Part shown: positions 25,686-34,787 of the stretch, in pieces
How the letters are laid out: each line of letters opens with the position of its first letter
Numbering within the stretch: the first letter of the stretch is position 1
DNA from: Shewanella marina JCM 15074
GTDB taxonomy: Bacteria; Pseudomonadota; Gammaproteobacteria; Enterobacterales; Shewanellaceae
Assembly (NCBI RefSeq): GCF_000614975.1
Contig: NZ_BALM01000034.1
Location: forward strand, 1 to 40,480
Length of the DNA: 40,480 bases
Reading direction: 5' to 3'
Notes under the pieces: generated by a model
The model's input: only the letters and a program-made list of their open reading frames with translations
The model's database searches: none
What the model was told of the DNA's origin: nothing
Translations under genes and position numbers: made by a program

Positions 25686-27368
25686 ATGAAAGGCGATGTA
25701 GGTGTGTGGAAGGTTGAAGTCAAGCAGGGACGTTATGTCCCTAAAGGCCGCCAACTGGATTTAAATGTTCAAGCCCAAGTCGAATCGACGATTGCAACTT
25801 CGACATGGCAGCGCGATCTATTAATCGAATATTTGCATTTGCTGCAAGACAAATTTGGTTACCTTTCTAATGCGATGCTCAAGGTCGTTGCTGAAAAATT
25901 AGCAATAGGTGAAGCAGAAGTTTATGAAGTGGCCAGTTTTTATAGCCACTTTGATATTGTCGCCGATGGTGAGCAAGCTCCTGCACCAATAACTATTCGA
26001 GTTTGTAATAGCTTGTCTTGCAAAATGCAGGGCAGTGATCAGTTAGCGAAAGAACTACAATTAGCCACAGAACCTCATCAAATGAGAGTCGTTAGAGCGC
26101 CGTGTATGGGACGTTGTCAATCTGCGCCAACAGCGGTAGTCGGTAAACGCCACCTTGATCATGCAACACTTAACGATGTATTGGCATTGCTCGACAAAAA
26201 TGATTTCACACCGATAATTCCAGACTACCAGCCTTTGTCCTATTACCTAGCCGATGGTGGCTATCAGCAATATCTCAGTATTAAACGCGGAGATAGAGAC
26301 ACTGATGAAGTTGAGCAGATGATGCTTGAGGCCGGTCTTCGTGGTGTTGGCGGTGCGGGTTTCCCCAGCGGCAAAAAATGGCAGTTCGTGCGTGCAGAAC
26401 CGGGGCCACGGTTGATGGCCGTTAATGCCGATGAAGGTGAACCTGGTACATTTAAAGATAGATTTTATTTAGAAAAACAACCGCATATATTTTTGGAGGG
26501 GATGCTTATTGCTGCCCATGCGGTTGAAGCCGAACATATCTATATTTATGTTCGAGATGAGTATCCAGCAGCAATTGCCATTTTAAAACAGGAGCTTAAA
26601 GCATTAGTTGAACAACAGATTATTGCTGCAGATTTTGTTGAAATTAGACGCGGTGCTGGGGCTTATATTTGTGGTGAAGAAAGCGCCATGATTGAGTCAA
26701 TCGAAGGCAAACGAGGTTTACCACGACATCGGCCTCCATTTGTTGCGCAAAAAGGTTTGTTTGGTCTGCCCACCTTAGTCCATAACGTTGAAACCTTATA
26801 TTGGGTCGCGAAGCTGTGCTACCAAGGCGTTGAGCTCTTTACTTCCGTCGAGCGTAATGGTCGCAAAGGGATCCGTTCCTATTCGGTATCTGGTCGTGTT
26901 AAACAACCGGGCTTATACCTGTTACCTGCGGGCTCTACCATTTTAGATATTATTGATGCTGCTGGTGGCATGAACGATGGGCATCTTTTTAAAGCCTATC
27001 AACCCGGGGGGCCTTCATCAGGGATCTTGCCCGCCAGTTTAAATGATGTGCCATTAGATTTTGATACTCTGCAACCCCATGGTTCATTTATCGGCTCTGC
27101 TGCAGTCATTGTTTTGTCTGATCAAGATAGCGTGCGTGATGCCGCCATTAATATGTTGACGTTTTTTGATCATGAATCCTGTGGGCAATGTACGCCATGC
27201 CGCGTGGGTTGTGAAAAGGCATTAAAGCTGATGCAGCAGCCTAAATGGGATACTGCATTATTGGGTGAATTGTGTGAGGTCATGACCGACGCTTCAATTT
27301 GTGGCTTAGGTCAAGCAGCACCTAATCCCATTAAGTTAGTCATCAAGCATTTTGGCGATGAGGTGTAA
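25686..27368 (+). CDS. NAD-dependent formate dehydrogenase, fused NuoE/NuoF-type diaphorase subunit
   Basis: 560 residues from the ATG at 25686, supported by GAGGTG 6 bases upstream; an in-frame TTG at 25674 is less likely. Residues ~40-170 are a NuoE/FdsG-type thioredoxin-like [2Fe-2S] domain, with CNSLSC and APCMGRC as cluster ligands. Residues ~210-560 are NuoF/FdsB-like: FMN motif GLRGVGGAGFPSGKKW, NADH site RRGAGAYICGEESAMIESIE, SLBB-like strand VKQPGLYLLPAGS, and the [4Fe-4S] site ESCGQCTPCRVGC. In complexes with separate FdsG and FdsB these are two proteins; here they are one. It passes electrons from the catalytic subunit to NAD+. The catalytic gene starts 1 base after its stop. Confidence 0.92.
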   Translation: MKGDVGVWKVEVKQGRYVPKGRQLDLNVQAQVESTIATSTWQRDLLIEYLHLLQDKFGYLSNAMLKVVAEKLAIGEAEVYEVASFYSHFDIVADGEQAPAPITIRVCNSLSCKMQGSDQLAKELQLATEPHQMRVVRAPCMGRCQSAPTAVVGKRHLDHATLNDVLALLDKNDFTPIIPDYQPLSYYLADGGYQQYLSIKRGDRDTDEVEQMMLEAGLRGVGGAGFPSGKKWQFVRAEPGPRLMAVNADEGEPGTFKDRFYLEKQPHIFLEGMLIAAHAVEAEHIYIYVRDEYPAAIAILKQELKALVEQQIIAADFVEIRRGAGAYICGEESAMIESIEGKRGLPRHRPPFVAQKGLFGLPTLVHNVETLYWVAKLCYQGVELFTSVERNGRKGIRSYSVSGRVKQPGLYLLPAGSTILDIIDAAGGMNDGHLFKAYQPGGPSSGILPASLNDVPLDFDTLQPHGSFIGSAAVIVLSDQDSVRDAAINMLTFFDHESCGQCTPCRVGCEKALKLMQQPKWDTALLGELCEVMTDASICGLGQAAPNPIKLVIKHFGDEV

Positions 27369-27369
27369 C

Positions 27370-30127
27370 ATGAGTCAAACAGTTCAATTTATATTCGATG
27401 GTCAACACGTTACAGCGAGTACAGATGAAACGCTATGGCAAATTGCCAAGAGGTGTGACACCCATATACCTCATTTATGCTATAGCGAGCAAACAGGTTA
27501 TCGAGCAGATGGAAATTGCCGAGCTTGTATGGTGGAGATAGAAGGCGAACGCACGTTGGCTGCGTCTTGTATGCGTAAGCCTACTGAGGGTATGGTTGTT
27601 CATAGCCAAAACCCGCGAGCAAAACAAGCACGTAAAATGGTGTTAGAACTATTAGCTGCCGATCAGCCTGAGCAAGCCCATGACAGTGAATCTCATCTGC
27701 AGCAGATGTTAAAACAAGCGCAAATTGGTTCAAGCCGTTTTCCTAAATTATCAATCAAACAGCCAGAAACTGATAATAGTCATGTGGCTATGTCAGTTAA
27801 TTTAGATGCCTGCATTCAATGTAATTTATGTGTTCGAGCATGCCGTGAAGTGCAGGTGAATGAGGTGATTGGATTGGCCCATCGTGGCCGCGAGGCGCAA
27901 ATTGTATTTGATCAACAAGATAAAATGGTCGACTCCACCTGTGTGGCTTGTGGTGAGTGTGTACAGGTTTGTCCTACCGGGGCGTTAATGCCTGCAACTA
28001 TGGTTGATAGTCTGCAACTGGGTAATAAGCAAGATTTTGAACATGAAACAAAAACTGTATGTCCATTTTGCGGTGTTGGCTGCCAGATCTCAGTAAAAGT
28101 TAAAGACAATAAAGTGCAATATATTGATGGTGTTGATGGGCCAGCCAATGAGTCACGTTTATGTGTAAAAGGGCGTTTTGGTTATGATTATATTCAACAT
28201 AGCCACAGGCTGACTAAGCCACTTATTCGTAAAGCGGGAGCACCTAAAGGGTTAAATATTGATCCTGCTAATCCTTATAGCCATTTTAGAGAGGCAAGTT
28301 GGCAGGAAGCACTTAGCTTTGCTAGCGATGGCTTAAAGCAATTGTCGCAACAATATGGTGGACAAACCGTAGCGGGTTTCGGTTCAGCTAAATGTACCAA
28401 TGAAGAAGCATACCTGTTTCAAAAACTCATCAGACAAGGTTTTGGTCATAATAATGTCGATCACTGTACCCGTTTATGTCATGCATCATCAGTGGCGGCT
28501 TTACTTGAAAATGTTGGTTCAGGCGCTGTGACGGCTAGCTTTAATGATATTAAAGACGCTGAAGTCGCAATTGTAATTGGCTCTAATCCAACCGAGAATC
28601 ATCCCGTTGCAGCGACTTACTTTAAACAGTTTACTAAACGTGGCGGCAAATTAATTGTGCTCGATCCTCGTGGTATTGCAATGCAACGTTATGCCACGCA
28701 CATGCTGCAATTTACTGCTGGAGCGGATGTTGCCTTATTAAACGCCATCATGCATGTGATCGTAGAAGAGGGGTTATATGACCAAGATTATATCGATCAC
28801 TTCACCGAAAACTGGCAGCAACATAAGGCCCATTTAGCCCAATTCATTCCTGAGCAAATGGAGTCAGTCTGTGGCATCAAAGCGGAGCAGATACGCCAAG
28901 TAGCCCGTGATTTTGCCAGTGCTAAAGCTGGCATGATCTTTTGGGGCATGGGGGTGAGTCAACATATTCATGGTACCGATAATGCGCGTTGTCTCATTTC
29001 ACTGGCCTTAATGTGTGGCTTTGTTGGCAAACCTGGAACTGGTCTGCATCCTCTGCGTGGACAAAATAACGTACAGGGCGCATCAGATTCGGGACTCATT
29101 CCGATGTTTCTGCCTGACTATCAAACGGTGACAGATGACAAAATTCGACAACAATTTAGCCAAACATGGCAAAGTGATGATTTTTCATCAGAAAAAGGCT
29201 TAACCGTGGTTGAGATTATTGATGCGATACATGCTGATAAAATTAAAGCTATGTATATTCTAGGTGAAAACCCTGCGATGTCAGATCCAGATGTTAGTCA
29301 TGCAAGGGCAGGTCTCGCTAAGCTTGAACATCTTATTGTACAAGACATTTTTATTACAGAAACAGCCAATTATGCCGATGTAATATTACCTGCAAGTGCC
29401 TTTATTGAGAAAAATGGTACCGTGACCAATACTAATCGGCAGGTACAAATGGCTCGTGCGGCGGTTAAATCACCGGGTGAAGCGAAACCAGATTGGTGGA
29501 TTACGACTCAAATAGCCAAGCATCTTGGTTTGGATTGGTCATATACTGGACCGCAAGCGATATTTGATGAAATGAAGCTGCATATGAAATCATTAAATAA
29601 TATCACTTGGCAGCGATTAACCTTTGAAAATGCAGTGACTTATCCATGCCATGGCGAAACCCAAGCTGGTGAAAATATTGTATTTGGTGATGGTTTCCCT
29701 CGTGCTGGTGGTAAAGCAAAATTCACCTCAGCTGCTGTGGTGATGCCAGCGGAGCAACCCGATGATCAATATCCAATGGTGATGACCACTGGGCGGCAAC
29801 TGGAACATTGGCATACTGTCGATGACTCGACGTTCAACTGTGCTTGATCATATTGAGCCTCAAGCCAACTGCAGTTTACATCCGGCAACGCTGGCTAAGT
29901 TGAACGTGGTGTCGGGGGGTAAGGTGAGGGTGATTAGTCGTCGTGGTCAAATTGAGTTATTGGCGCGAGCGGATAGCCGAGTGTCAAAGAATATGGTGTT
30001 TGTGCCTTTTGCTTATGTTGAAGCCGCCGCAAATATACTCACCAATTCAGCACTCGATCCAGTAGGTAAAATACCAGAATTTAAATATTCAGCGGTACGC
30101 GTTGAGGCCATTAACACAGAGATATAA
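27370..30127 (+). pseudogene. fdsA: Formate dehydrogenase catalytic subunit, frameshifted near C-terminus
   Basis: The ATG at 27370 has GAGGTG upstream. In order: a [2Fe-2S] domain (CYSEQTGYRADGNCRACM), two [4Fe-4S] motifs (CIQCNLCVRAC, CVACGECVQVC), then the molybdopterin domain with its own cluster (CPFCGVGCQ). The metal ligand is cysteine, not selenocysteine, in DHCTRLCHAS. The enzyme oxidises formate to CO2. At 29815-29822 the expected HWHTGSMTRR reads HWHTVDDS and soon stops; MTRRSTVLDHIEP continues in another frame to 30127. Two missing bases explain this (ACTGGTTCGATG reduced to ACTGTCGATG). Repaired, it is about 919 residues, a normal FdsA length. The frameshift removes the cofactor-binding C-terminal domain. 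Confidence 0.88.
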
Positions 30128-30186
30128 ATGCGTTAACTAATAAATGGTTTATGTCATGGAATGATTGAATATTGAAAGGAATCAAT

Positions 30187-30726
30187 ATGGTGCTGTTTAA
30201 GTTTAGTCAGGTTAATAGAAAAACCAGTGCAGGTTTTACCCTAATTGAGTTAGTGCTTGTGATCATTATCTTAGGTGTACTCGCGGTGGTTGCCGCACCT
30301 AAACTATTAGATTTTTCGGGGGATGCGCGCCAAAGTGTATTACGAAGTAAATATGCTGAAATTAAAACAACGGTGCAAATAGCCAATGCTAAAGCAGTCA
30401 TAAAAGGAATTGAAACGCTGCCACAAGCTACCATAGAGTTTGAAGGTGGTTTATTGGGATTAATTCATGGTTATCCCATGCCAAGAGCGAACCATAGCCC
30501 GCCAGCCATTTCAATTGCCGTGTATTCAAAGATTGGTTATGCCGTTGAGTGGGAATGGAATGGTTATGCCACTGATTCAATTATAGGGCTTAATGGTTGC
30601 CCCAATGCCAACTTCTCATTTAGAAGTTCATTAAGAGGCGCACCGGGTAACTGTTTTATTGAATACGTGGGGGCTTGTACCTTGGGCACTAAGCCACAGA
30701 TGTTTATTGATGACAGCGGATGTTAA
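30187..30726 (+). CDS. Type IV pilin-like protein (MSHA-type)
   Basis: 179 residues from the ATG at 30187 (AAAGGA 6 bases upstream); an earlier TTG at 30172 is less likely. The leader ends TSAG and is followed by FTLIELVLVIIILGVLAVVA, the classic prepilin peptidase site with glutamate 5 of the mature protein. The globular part has several cysteines (NGCPNANF, GNCFIEY, SGC at the end) that may form disulfides. The overall form resembles MSHA-family pilins, but no pilus assembly genes are near, so it may be a stand-alone or minor pilin exported by machinery encoded elsewhere. Confidence 0.87.
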   Translation: MVLFKFSQVNRKTSAGFTLIELVLVIIILGVLAVVAAPKLLDFSGDARQSVLRSKYAEIKTTVQIANAKAVIKGIETLPQATIEFEGGLLGLIHGYPMPRANHSPPAISIAVYSKIGYAVEWEWNGYATDSIIGLNGCPNANFSFRSSLRGAPGNCFIEYVGACTLGTKPQMFIDDSGC

Positions 30727-30738
30727 CAACGATATGAC

Positions 30739-30769
30739 TCAAGGGCGCCGGTATATACTGCGCCCTTGA
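30739..30769. terminator. Hairpin between pilin and acetyltransferase genes
   Basis: TCAAGGGCGC and GCGCCCTTGA (30739-30748, 30760-30769) form a perfect 10-bp GC-rich stem with an 11-base loop between two convergent genes. There is no clear T run on either side, so it is a possible but not certain terminator. Confidence 0.5.
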
Positions 30770-30800
30770 ATAGATACTATTCGCTAATCAAACAATTTCT

Positions 30801-31364
30801 TTATGCTAATTTTTTGATGATTTTTGCGGGCGTACCACCCACCATACAATCAGCTGGTACATCATGATTAACCACCGCATTAGCTGCCACAATCGATCTG
30901 GCGCCAATCGTTACGCCCTGATTAATCACCGCATTGCCGCCAATCCAAACATCATCCTCAACGGTAATCGGCTTACAAAAGGTTTGCCACTGACGACGTT
31001 CAAGATGATTTGTTGAATGTGAGGCGGTATAGAACTGTACTGAAGGGCCAATCATCACATTGTTACCAATGGTGATATTGGCGCCATCTAACATGGTCAC
31101 CCCCATATTGATAAAGCTATGATCACCAATTGATATTTGCTTTCCAAATTCACACAGAAAAGGTGCTTTGACTACAGAGTTTTGGCCAAAATGTTTAAAC
31201 AATGACTTGATCAACTCTTGCGAGCGGCCAAATTCATCACATTGATTAATTTGCTGGGTCAGTTTCATTGCATGGGCACGTGTAGCATCAATTTCTGCAT
31301 CGATGCCATCAAAAGACTCGCCGTTGAGCATTTTTTCGTATTCAGTCATAAGGTAATTGTTCAT
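30801..31364 (-). CDS. Sugar O-acetyltransferase (Maa/LacA, hexapeptide repeat)
   Basis: 187 residues. The N-terminal Mac-type cap is present (MTEYEKMLNGESFDGIDAEI), followed by hexapeptide repeats that form a left-handed beta-helix (ISIGDHSFINMGVTMLDGAN, ITIGNNVMIGPSV, VWIGGNAVINQGVTIGARS) and the ending GGTPAKIIKKL. The catalytic histidine is in TASHSTNHLERR. It transfers acetyl from acetyl-CoA to maltose, galactosides or similar sugars. The start may be ATG 31364 or ATG 31349; neither has a good ribosome site. A G7 run (31376-31382) lies just upstream of the start region. Confidence 0.92.
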   Translation of the reverse strand: MNNYLMTEYEKMLNGESFDGIDAEIDATRAHAMKLTQQINQCDEFGRSQELIKSLFKHFGQNSVVKAPFLCEFGKQISIGDHSFINMGVTMLDGANITIGNNVMIGPSVQFYTASHSTNHLERRQWQTFCKPITVEDDVWIGGNAVINQGVTIGARSIVAANAVVNHDVPADCMVGGTPAKIIKKLA

Positions 31365-31680
31365 TATAGAGTTGAGGGGGGGTATCTAAATCAGAAATGG
31401 TTTCAACCACTTGGTTGTACCTAATGGCGCAGCAGTATAGCCGTAATGACTAATATTTGCTGCTAAATTTGTTGAGACTGTGATTGCTTTGACATTGCTT
31501 TGTATAGGCAAGATATTGGCTTATCGTGTTGAGATTCAATCAAACCTAAATTGACAGATGCTGTTTAAAGAACTGTCAGATAAGCTTGTATTAGTGCTTC
31601 TTGCGATTGAAACCGTAATCAGTCTTGATTAGATATTTGCTTGTTGGGGGAGAGGCTGTATGAATGGAAGTGATGCTGCT
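31365..31680. other. Intergenic region without a recognised gene
   Basis: No frame here looks coding. The right part is simply the region beyond the nth terminator; the left part must hold the promoter of the acetyltransferase gene. It contains a G7 run near 31376-31382, a short CAACCA/TGGTTG palindrome near 31410, and a loose TGACAG/CTGTCA pair (31552-31557, 31573-31578). No RNA gene or element could be assigned. Confidence 0.6.
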
Positions 31681-31716
31681 TAAAAAATTAACTCAACCCT
31701 TACGGATTGAGTTAAT
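31681..31716 (-). terminator. Terminator of the rsx-nth operon
   Basis: ATTAACTCAA (31687-31696) and TTGAGTTAAT (31707-31716) form a perfect 10-bp stem with a 10-base loop. On the minus strand a run of T residues follows (31681-31689). It lies about 36 bases beyond the nth stop. Confidence 0.85.
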
Positions 31717-31752
31717 GATATTCGCAATGCGAGGCGGGCTAATTAGCTAAGG

Positions 31753-32393
31753 TTACTCGTCAGGATAAACCTTATCTTTAAACTCACACAAATCTTCAAT
31801 GATACAGCTGCCGCAGCGTGGTTTACGTGCAATACAGGTATAACGACCGTGTAAGATAAACCAATGATGCACATCAACTTTAAATTCAGCGGGTACCACT
31901 TTTAGCATTTTCTGCTCGACTTGATCGACATTTTTACCCACGGCAAATTTAGTACGATTGGCGACGCGGAAAATATGGGTATCAATGGCGATGGTTGGCC
32001 AACCAAAAGCGGTATTTAGTACCACGTTAGCGTCTTGCGTCCGACACCGGGAAGGGCTTCTAACGCTTCTCTGTCTTCTGGTACTTCACCGTTATGCAAG
32101 TCGATTAGCATCTTGCAGGCATTAATGACATTAATCGCCTTATTGTTATATAAACCGATGGTTTTAATGTATTGCTTTAAGCCATCTACACCTAGGTCAT
32201 AGATGGCTTGTGCTGTATTAGCCACGGGAAATAGCTTATCCGTGGCCTTATTCACGCTAACGTCGGTCGCTTGTGCAGACAAGGTCACTGCAACTAATAA
32301 TTCAAACGGCGAGCTAAAGTTAAGCTCAGTTTGCGGATGCGGATTATTTTCCCGTAGGCGCTCCAATATTAATTTACGTTTAGCTGCATTCAT
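31753..32393 (-). pseudogene. nth: Endonuclease III, frameshifted in mid-gene
   Basis: The first frame encodes MNAAKRKLILERLRENNPHP to the helix-hairpin-helix ALPGVGRKT, which holds the catalytic lysine. It then goes out of frame near 32030-32031. The second frame continues VVLNTAFGWPTIAIDTHIFR with the catalytic aspartate and ends with the [4Fe-4S] site CIARKPRCGSCIIEDLC. The expected junction RKTANVVLNT is restored by one extra G (ACGGCT instead of ACGCT). The repaired protein has about 213 residues, like E. coli Nth (211). The enzyme removes oxidised pyrimidines from DNA. It starts 4 bases after rsxE, as is common in gammaproteobacteria. Loss of function would be surprising for such a conserved gene. 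Confidence 0.93.
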
Positions 32394-32397
32394 CTAT

Positions 32398-33096
32398 CTA
32401 TATTTCTCTTGTTGGTGATACGCGGCAATGACTGTCTGTCGGCTGTGCTTGTGGCTGCTGAGCTGGCCACTTTGCATCAATCACATTTTTAAGCGCAATT
32501 AATAGTCCCATTCCTAAAAAAGCGCCAGGCGGTAACATGGCTAATAAAAATGAGGTGTCAAAATGGATAACATGGATGGTTAAGCTGCTAGCCCAAGGGC
32601 CAAGTAATTGATCAGCACCTGAAAATAGGGTGCCTTGGCCTAATAGTTCACGCGCACTGCCTAGAATACACAGTACCAGTGTGAAGCCTGTGCCCATCAT
32701 TAAACCATCGAAAGCGGCTTTGACGGGATTATTACGTGATGCAAAAGCTTCAGCTCGACCAATGATAATACAGTTAGTCACAATCAAAGGTAAAAAGATA
32801 CCAAGTGATAGATATAAGCCATAGGCGTAAGCGTTGACGAGTAGCTGGACACTGGTTACGAGTGCGGCAATAATCATCACGAACACGGCAATACGGATCT
32901 CTTTTGGCACATAGTTACGTACCAATGAAATTAAGATATTGGAAAAAACCAATACGATAGCCGTTGCAAGCCCAAGGCCTAAGGCATTAGTTAAGGTAGT
33001 GGTGACCGCTAACAGTGGGCAAAGCCCCAATAATTGGACTAAGCCGGGGTTATTACGCCATAAACCTTGCCATGCAATTTCACGATAGCTACTCAT
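32398..33096 (-). CDS. rsxE: RsxE/RnfE membrane subunit of ion-translocating electron transport complex
   Basis: 232 residues, with about six membrane helices and the RnfE/NqrD family pattern: NPGLVQLLGLCPLLAVTTTL near the start, IVTNCIIIGRAEAFASRNNP in the middle and LPPGAFLGMGLLIALKN near the end. RsxE pairs with RsxA in the membrane core and carries conserved cysteines that can hold an Fe-S centre between them. Its ATG follows the rsxG stop directly (TAGATG). It is the sixth gene of the rsx operon. Confidence 0.95.
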   Translation of the reverse strand: MSSYREIAWQGLWRNNPGLVQLLGLCPLLAVTTTLTNALGLGLATAIVLVFSNILISLVRNYVPKEIRIAVFVMIIAALVTSVQLLVNAYAYGLYLSLGIFLPLIVTNCIIIGRAEAFASRNNPVKAAFDGLMMGTGFTLVLCILGSARELLGQGTLFSGADQLLGPWASSLTIHVIHFDTSFLLAMLPPGAFLGMGLLIALKNVIDAKWPAQQPQAQPTDSHCRVSPTREI

Positions 33097-33729
33097 CTAA
33101 TTAATCTCGCAATTGATAGGTTGTTTATAAATGCTGTCTTTATTGGCATTAAAATAAAGTAGAGTCTTTTTTACAGCCTTAACATAAGCTCTTGGGGTAA
33201 TCGTCGCTCCTGTAAATTGGTCAAACTCACCACCATCTTTTTTTACATGCCATTCTTGCTCATTCTCTGGGGTGATAAATTTGCCGACAAAGCTTTCAAC
33301 CCAGTTAGATTTACGAATATCAATTTTATCGCCAAGTCCCGGTGTTTCTTGTTGGTATAAGGTTCGTACACCTAATACAACTCCCGCATTATTAATGGCA
33401 ACAATCATCTTAATATCACCACTGTAACCATCTGGCGCAATGGATTCCATCGCGATAGCGACGGGCTTGCCATCTTTCGTCGCCACATAAGCAGGTAGCG
33501 GGTTATCAGTGCCTAACGCTTTTGGTGCATGCACCAGCGTACAATAATCAGTTAATTGATTATCATGAATTTTATCTGGGATGATTTGGTGTAGCACACG
33601 ACCCAGCTCAAGCTTTTCTTGGGCGACAATTTTATCGGCTGTTAAGTGATTAACCACTGCAACAAGTGCAGTACAAATTAATGCAAACAGTGCCAAAATT
33701 AAGCCATTACGTAGCATAGACTTTTTCAA
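33097..33729 (-). CDS. rsxG: RsxG/RnfG FMN-carrying subunit
   Basis: 210 residues with one N-terminal membrane helix (NGLILALFALICTALVAVV) and a periplasmic FMN-binding domain. The motif FTGATITPRAYVKAV matches the S/T-G-A-T site where FMN is attached to threonine through its phosphate. The middle holds GYSGDIKMIVAI and GVRTLYQQETPGLGDKI, typical of RnfG. ApbE, which attaches the flavin, is not in this window. It lies 15 bases after rsxD. Confidence 0.95.
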   Translation of the reverse strand: MKKSMLRNGLILALFALICTALVAVVNHLTADKIVAQEKLELGRVLHQIIPDKIHDNQLTDYCTLVHAPKALGTDNPLPAYVATKDGKPVAIAMESIAPDGYSGDIKMIVAINNAGVVLGVRTLYQQETPGLGDKIDIRKSNWVESFVGKFITPENEQEWHVKKDGGEFDQFTGATITPRAYVKAVKKTLLYFNANKDSIYKQPINCEIN

Positions 33730-33744
33730 AACAAATACTCCTAA

Positions 33745-34785
33745 CTATCTATGTCCGTATGCGCGCGGTTTGATGTAATAATCAATCAGTGGCGCACATA
33801 AATTGGCTAATAACACTGCAAATGCAAACGCATCAGGATAGCCACCGAAATTGCGGATTAAGTACACCAAGACACCGATAATGACACCAAATAAAATTCG
33901 GCCGCGGTTACTGGTTGCTGCGGTGACGGGATCAGTTGCAATAAAGAATGCTGCTAACATGGTCGCGCCAGAAAATAGATGGAAAATTGGGCTTGCATGG
34001 GTGTCTGGGCTAATTAAATAGCCTGCTGTAGCGGCAATGCCTAAACCTGCAATAACACCTACCGGAATATGCCAGCGAATGGTGCGCAGTTTTAACATAA
34101 TTAAACCACCGATAAGATAGCCTAAGTTAACCCAAACCCAGCCTACACCGACGCCTGAACTGAATACTGCTTTAGTTAAGCTTTCAGATGTAGTGAGTCC
34201 CATAGAAAGGTCAATTTTAAGGGTATCAAGCGGGGTTGCCATGCTTGAACCATCAATACCAAGGCGATACCAATCCACATCTGGATGGCCGAAAGAAAAC
34301 ACCGTTTGTAGGCTTGCAAGCAGATCTGCAGGATGCTGTGCAATCGCATTAGGTACAACCCAACTGGTCATTTGCACAGGGAAGGCGATTAATAACAAGA
34401 CATAAGCTGCCATTGCTGGGTTAAATATATTATTACCCAAGCCGCCGTAAAGCTGCTTAACCATGATAATGGCAAAGGCAGTACCTATGATGATCACCCA
34501 CCAAGGTGCGAGTGGTGGAATAGAAACACCTAATAATAGACCCGTTAATAGGGCGCTATTATCAGAAAGTGTCGCTTTAATATCACGCTTACGCAGTTTG
34601 ACGACAAAGGCCTCACATAAGATGGCCGTTATCATGGCGAGCAACACTTGTATTAGCGTGCCCCAACCAAAAAAGTAGCATTGAGCTAGAAAGCCCGGTA
34701 TAGCGCACAACAATACTGTGAGCATGACTTTTGAGGTTTGATTGTTATGGGTCACATGGGGTGACGTGGCAACTTTAAAGGCCAT
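33745..34785 (-). CDS. rsxD: RsxD/RnfD membrane subunit
   Basis: 346 residues with about nine or ten hydrophobic helices and the RnfD/NqrB pattern: TSPHVTHNNQTSKVMLTVLL at the start, KQLYGGLGNNIFNPAMAAYV, and late SGATMLAAFFIATDPVTAAT. The threonine in SSMATPLDT (about residue 190) fits the covalent FMN site of RnfD. It forms part of the membrane path that couples electron flow to ion movement. Two bases separate it from rsxC. Confidence 0.95.
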   Translation of the reverse strand: MAFKVATSPHVTHNNQTSKVMLTVLLCAIPGFLAQCYFFGWGTLIQVLLAMITAILCEAFVVKLRKRDIKATLSDNSALLTGLLLGVSIPPLAPWWVIIIGTAFAIIMVKQLYGGLGNNIFNPAMAAYVLLLIAFPVQMTSWVVPNAIAQHPADLLASLQTVFSFGHPDVDWYRLGIDGSSMATPLDTLKIDLSMGLTTSESLTKAVFSSGVGVGWVWVNLGYLIGGLIMLKLRTIRWHIPVGVIAGLGIAATAGYLISPDTHASPIFHLFSGATMLAAFFIATDPVTAATSNRGRILFGVIIGVLVYLIRNFGGYPDAFAFAVLLANLCAPLIDYYIKPRAYGHR

Positions 34786-34787
34786 GG

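Noticed and set aside
27370..30127. Selenocysteine or programmed frameshift in formate dehydrogenase
   Set aside because: The metal-ligand position is an ordinary cysteine, and the break site has no slippery run or stimulatory hairpin.
31552..31578. TGACAG/CTGTCA pair as a LexA box or small RNA hairpin
   Set aside because: Spacing does not fit CTGT-N8-ACAG, and the stem is only six bases with a long loop.
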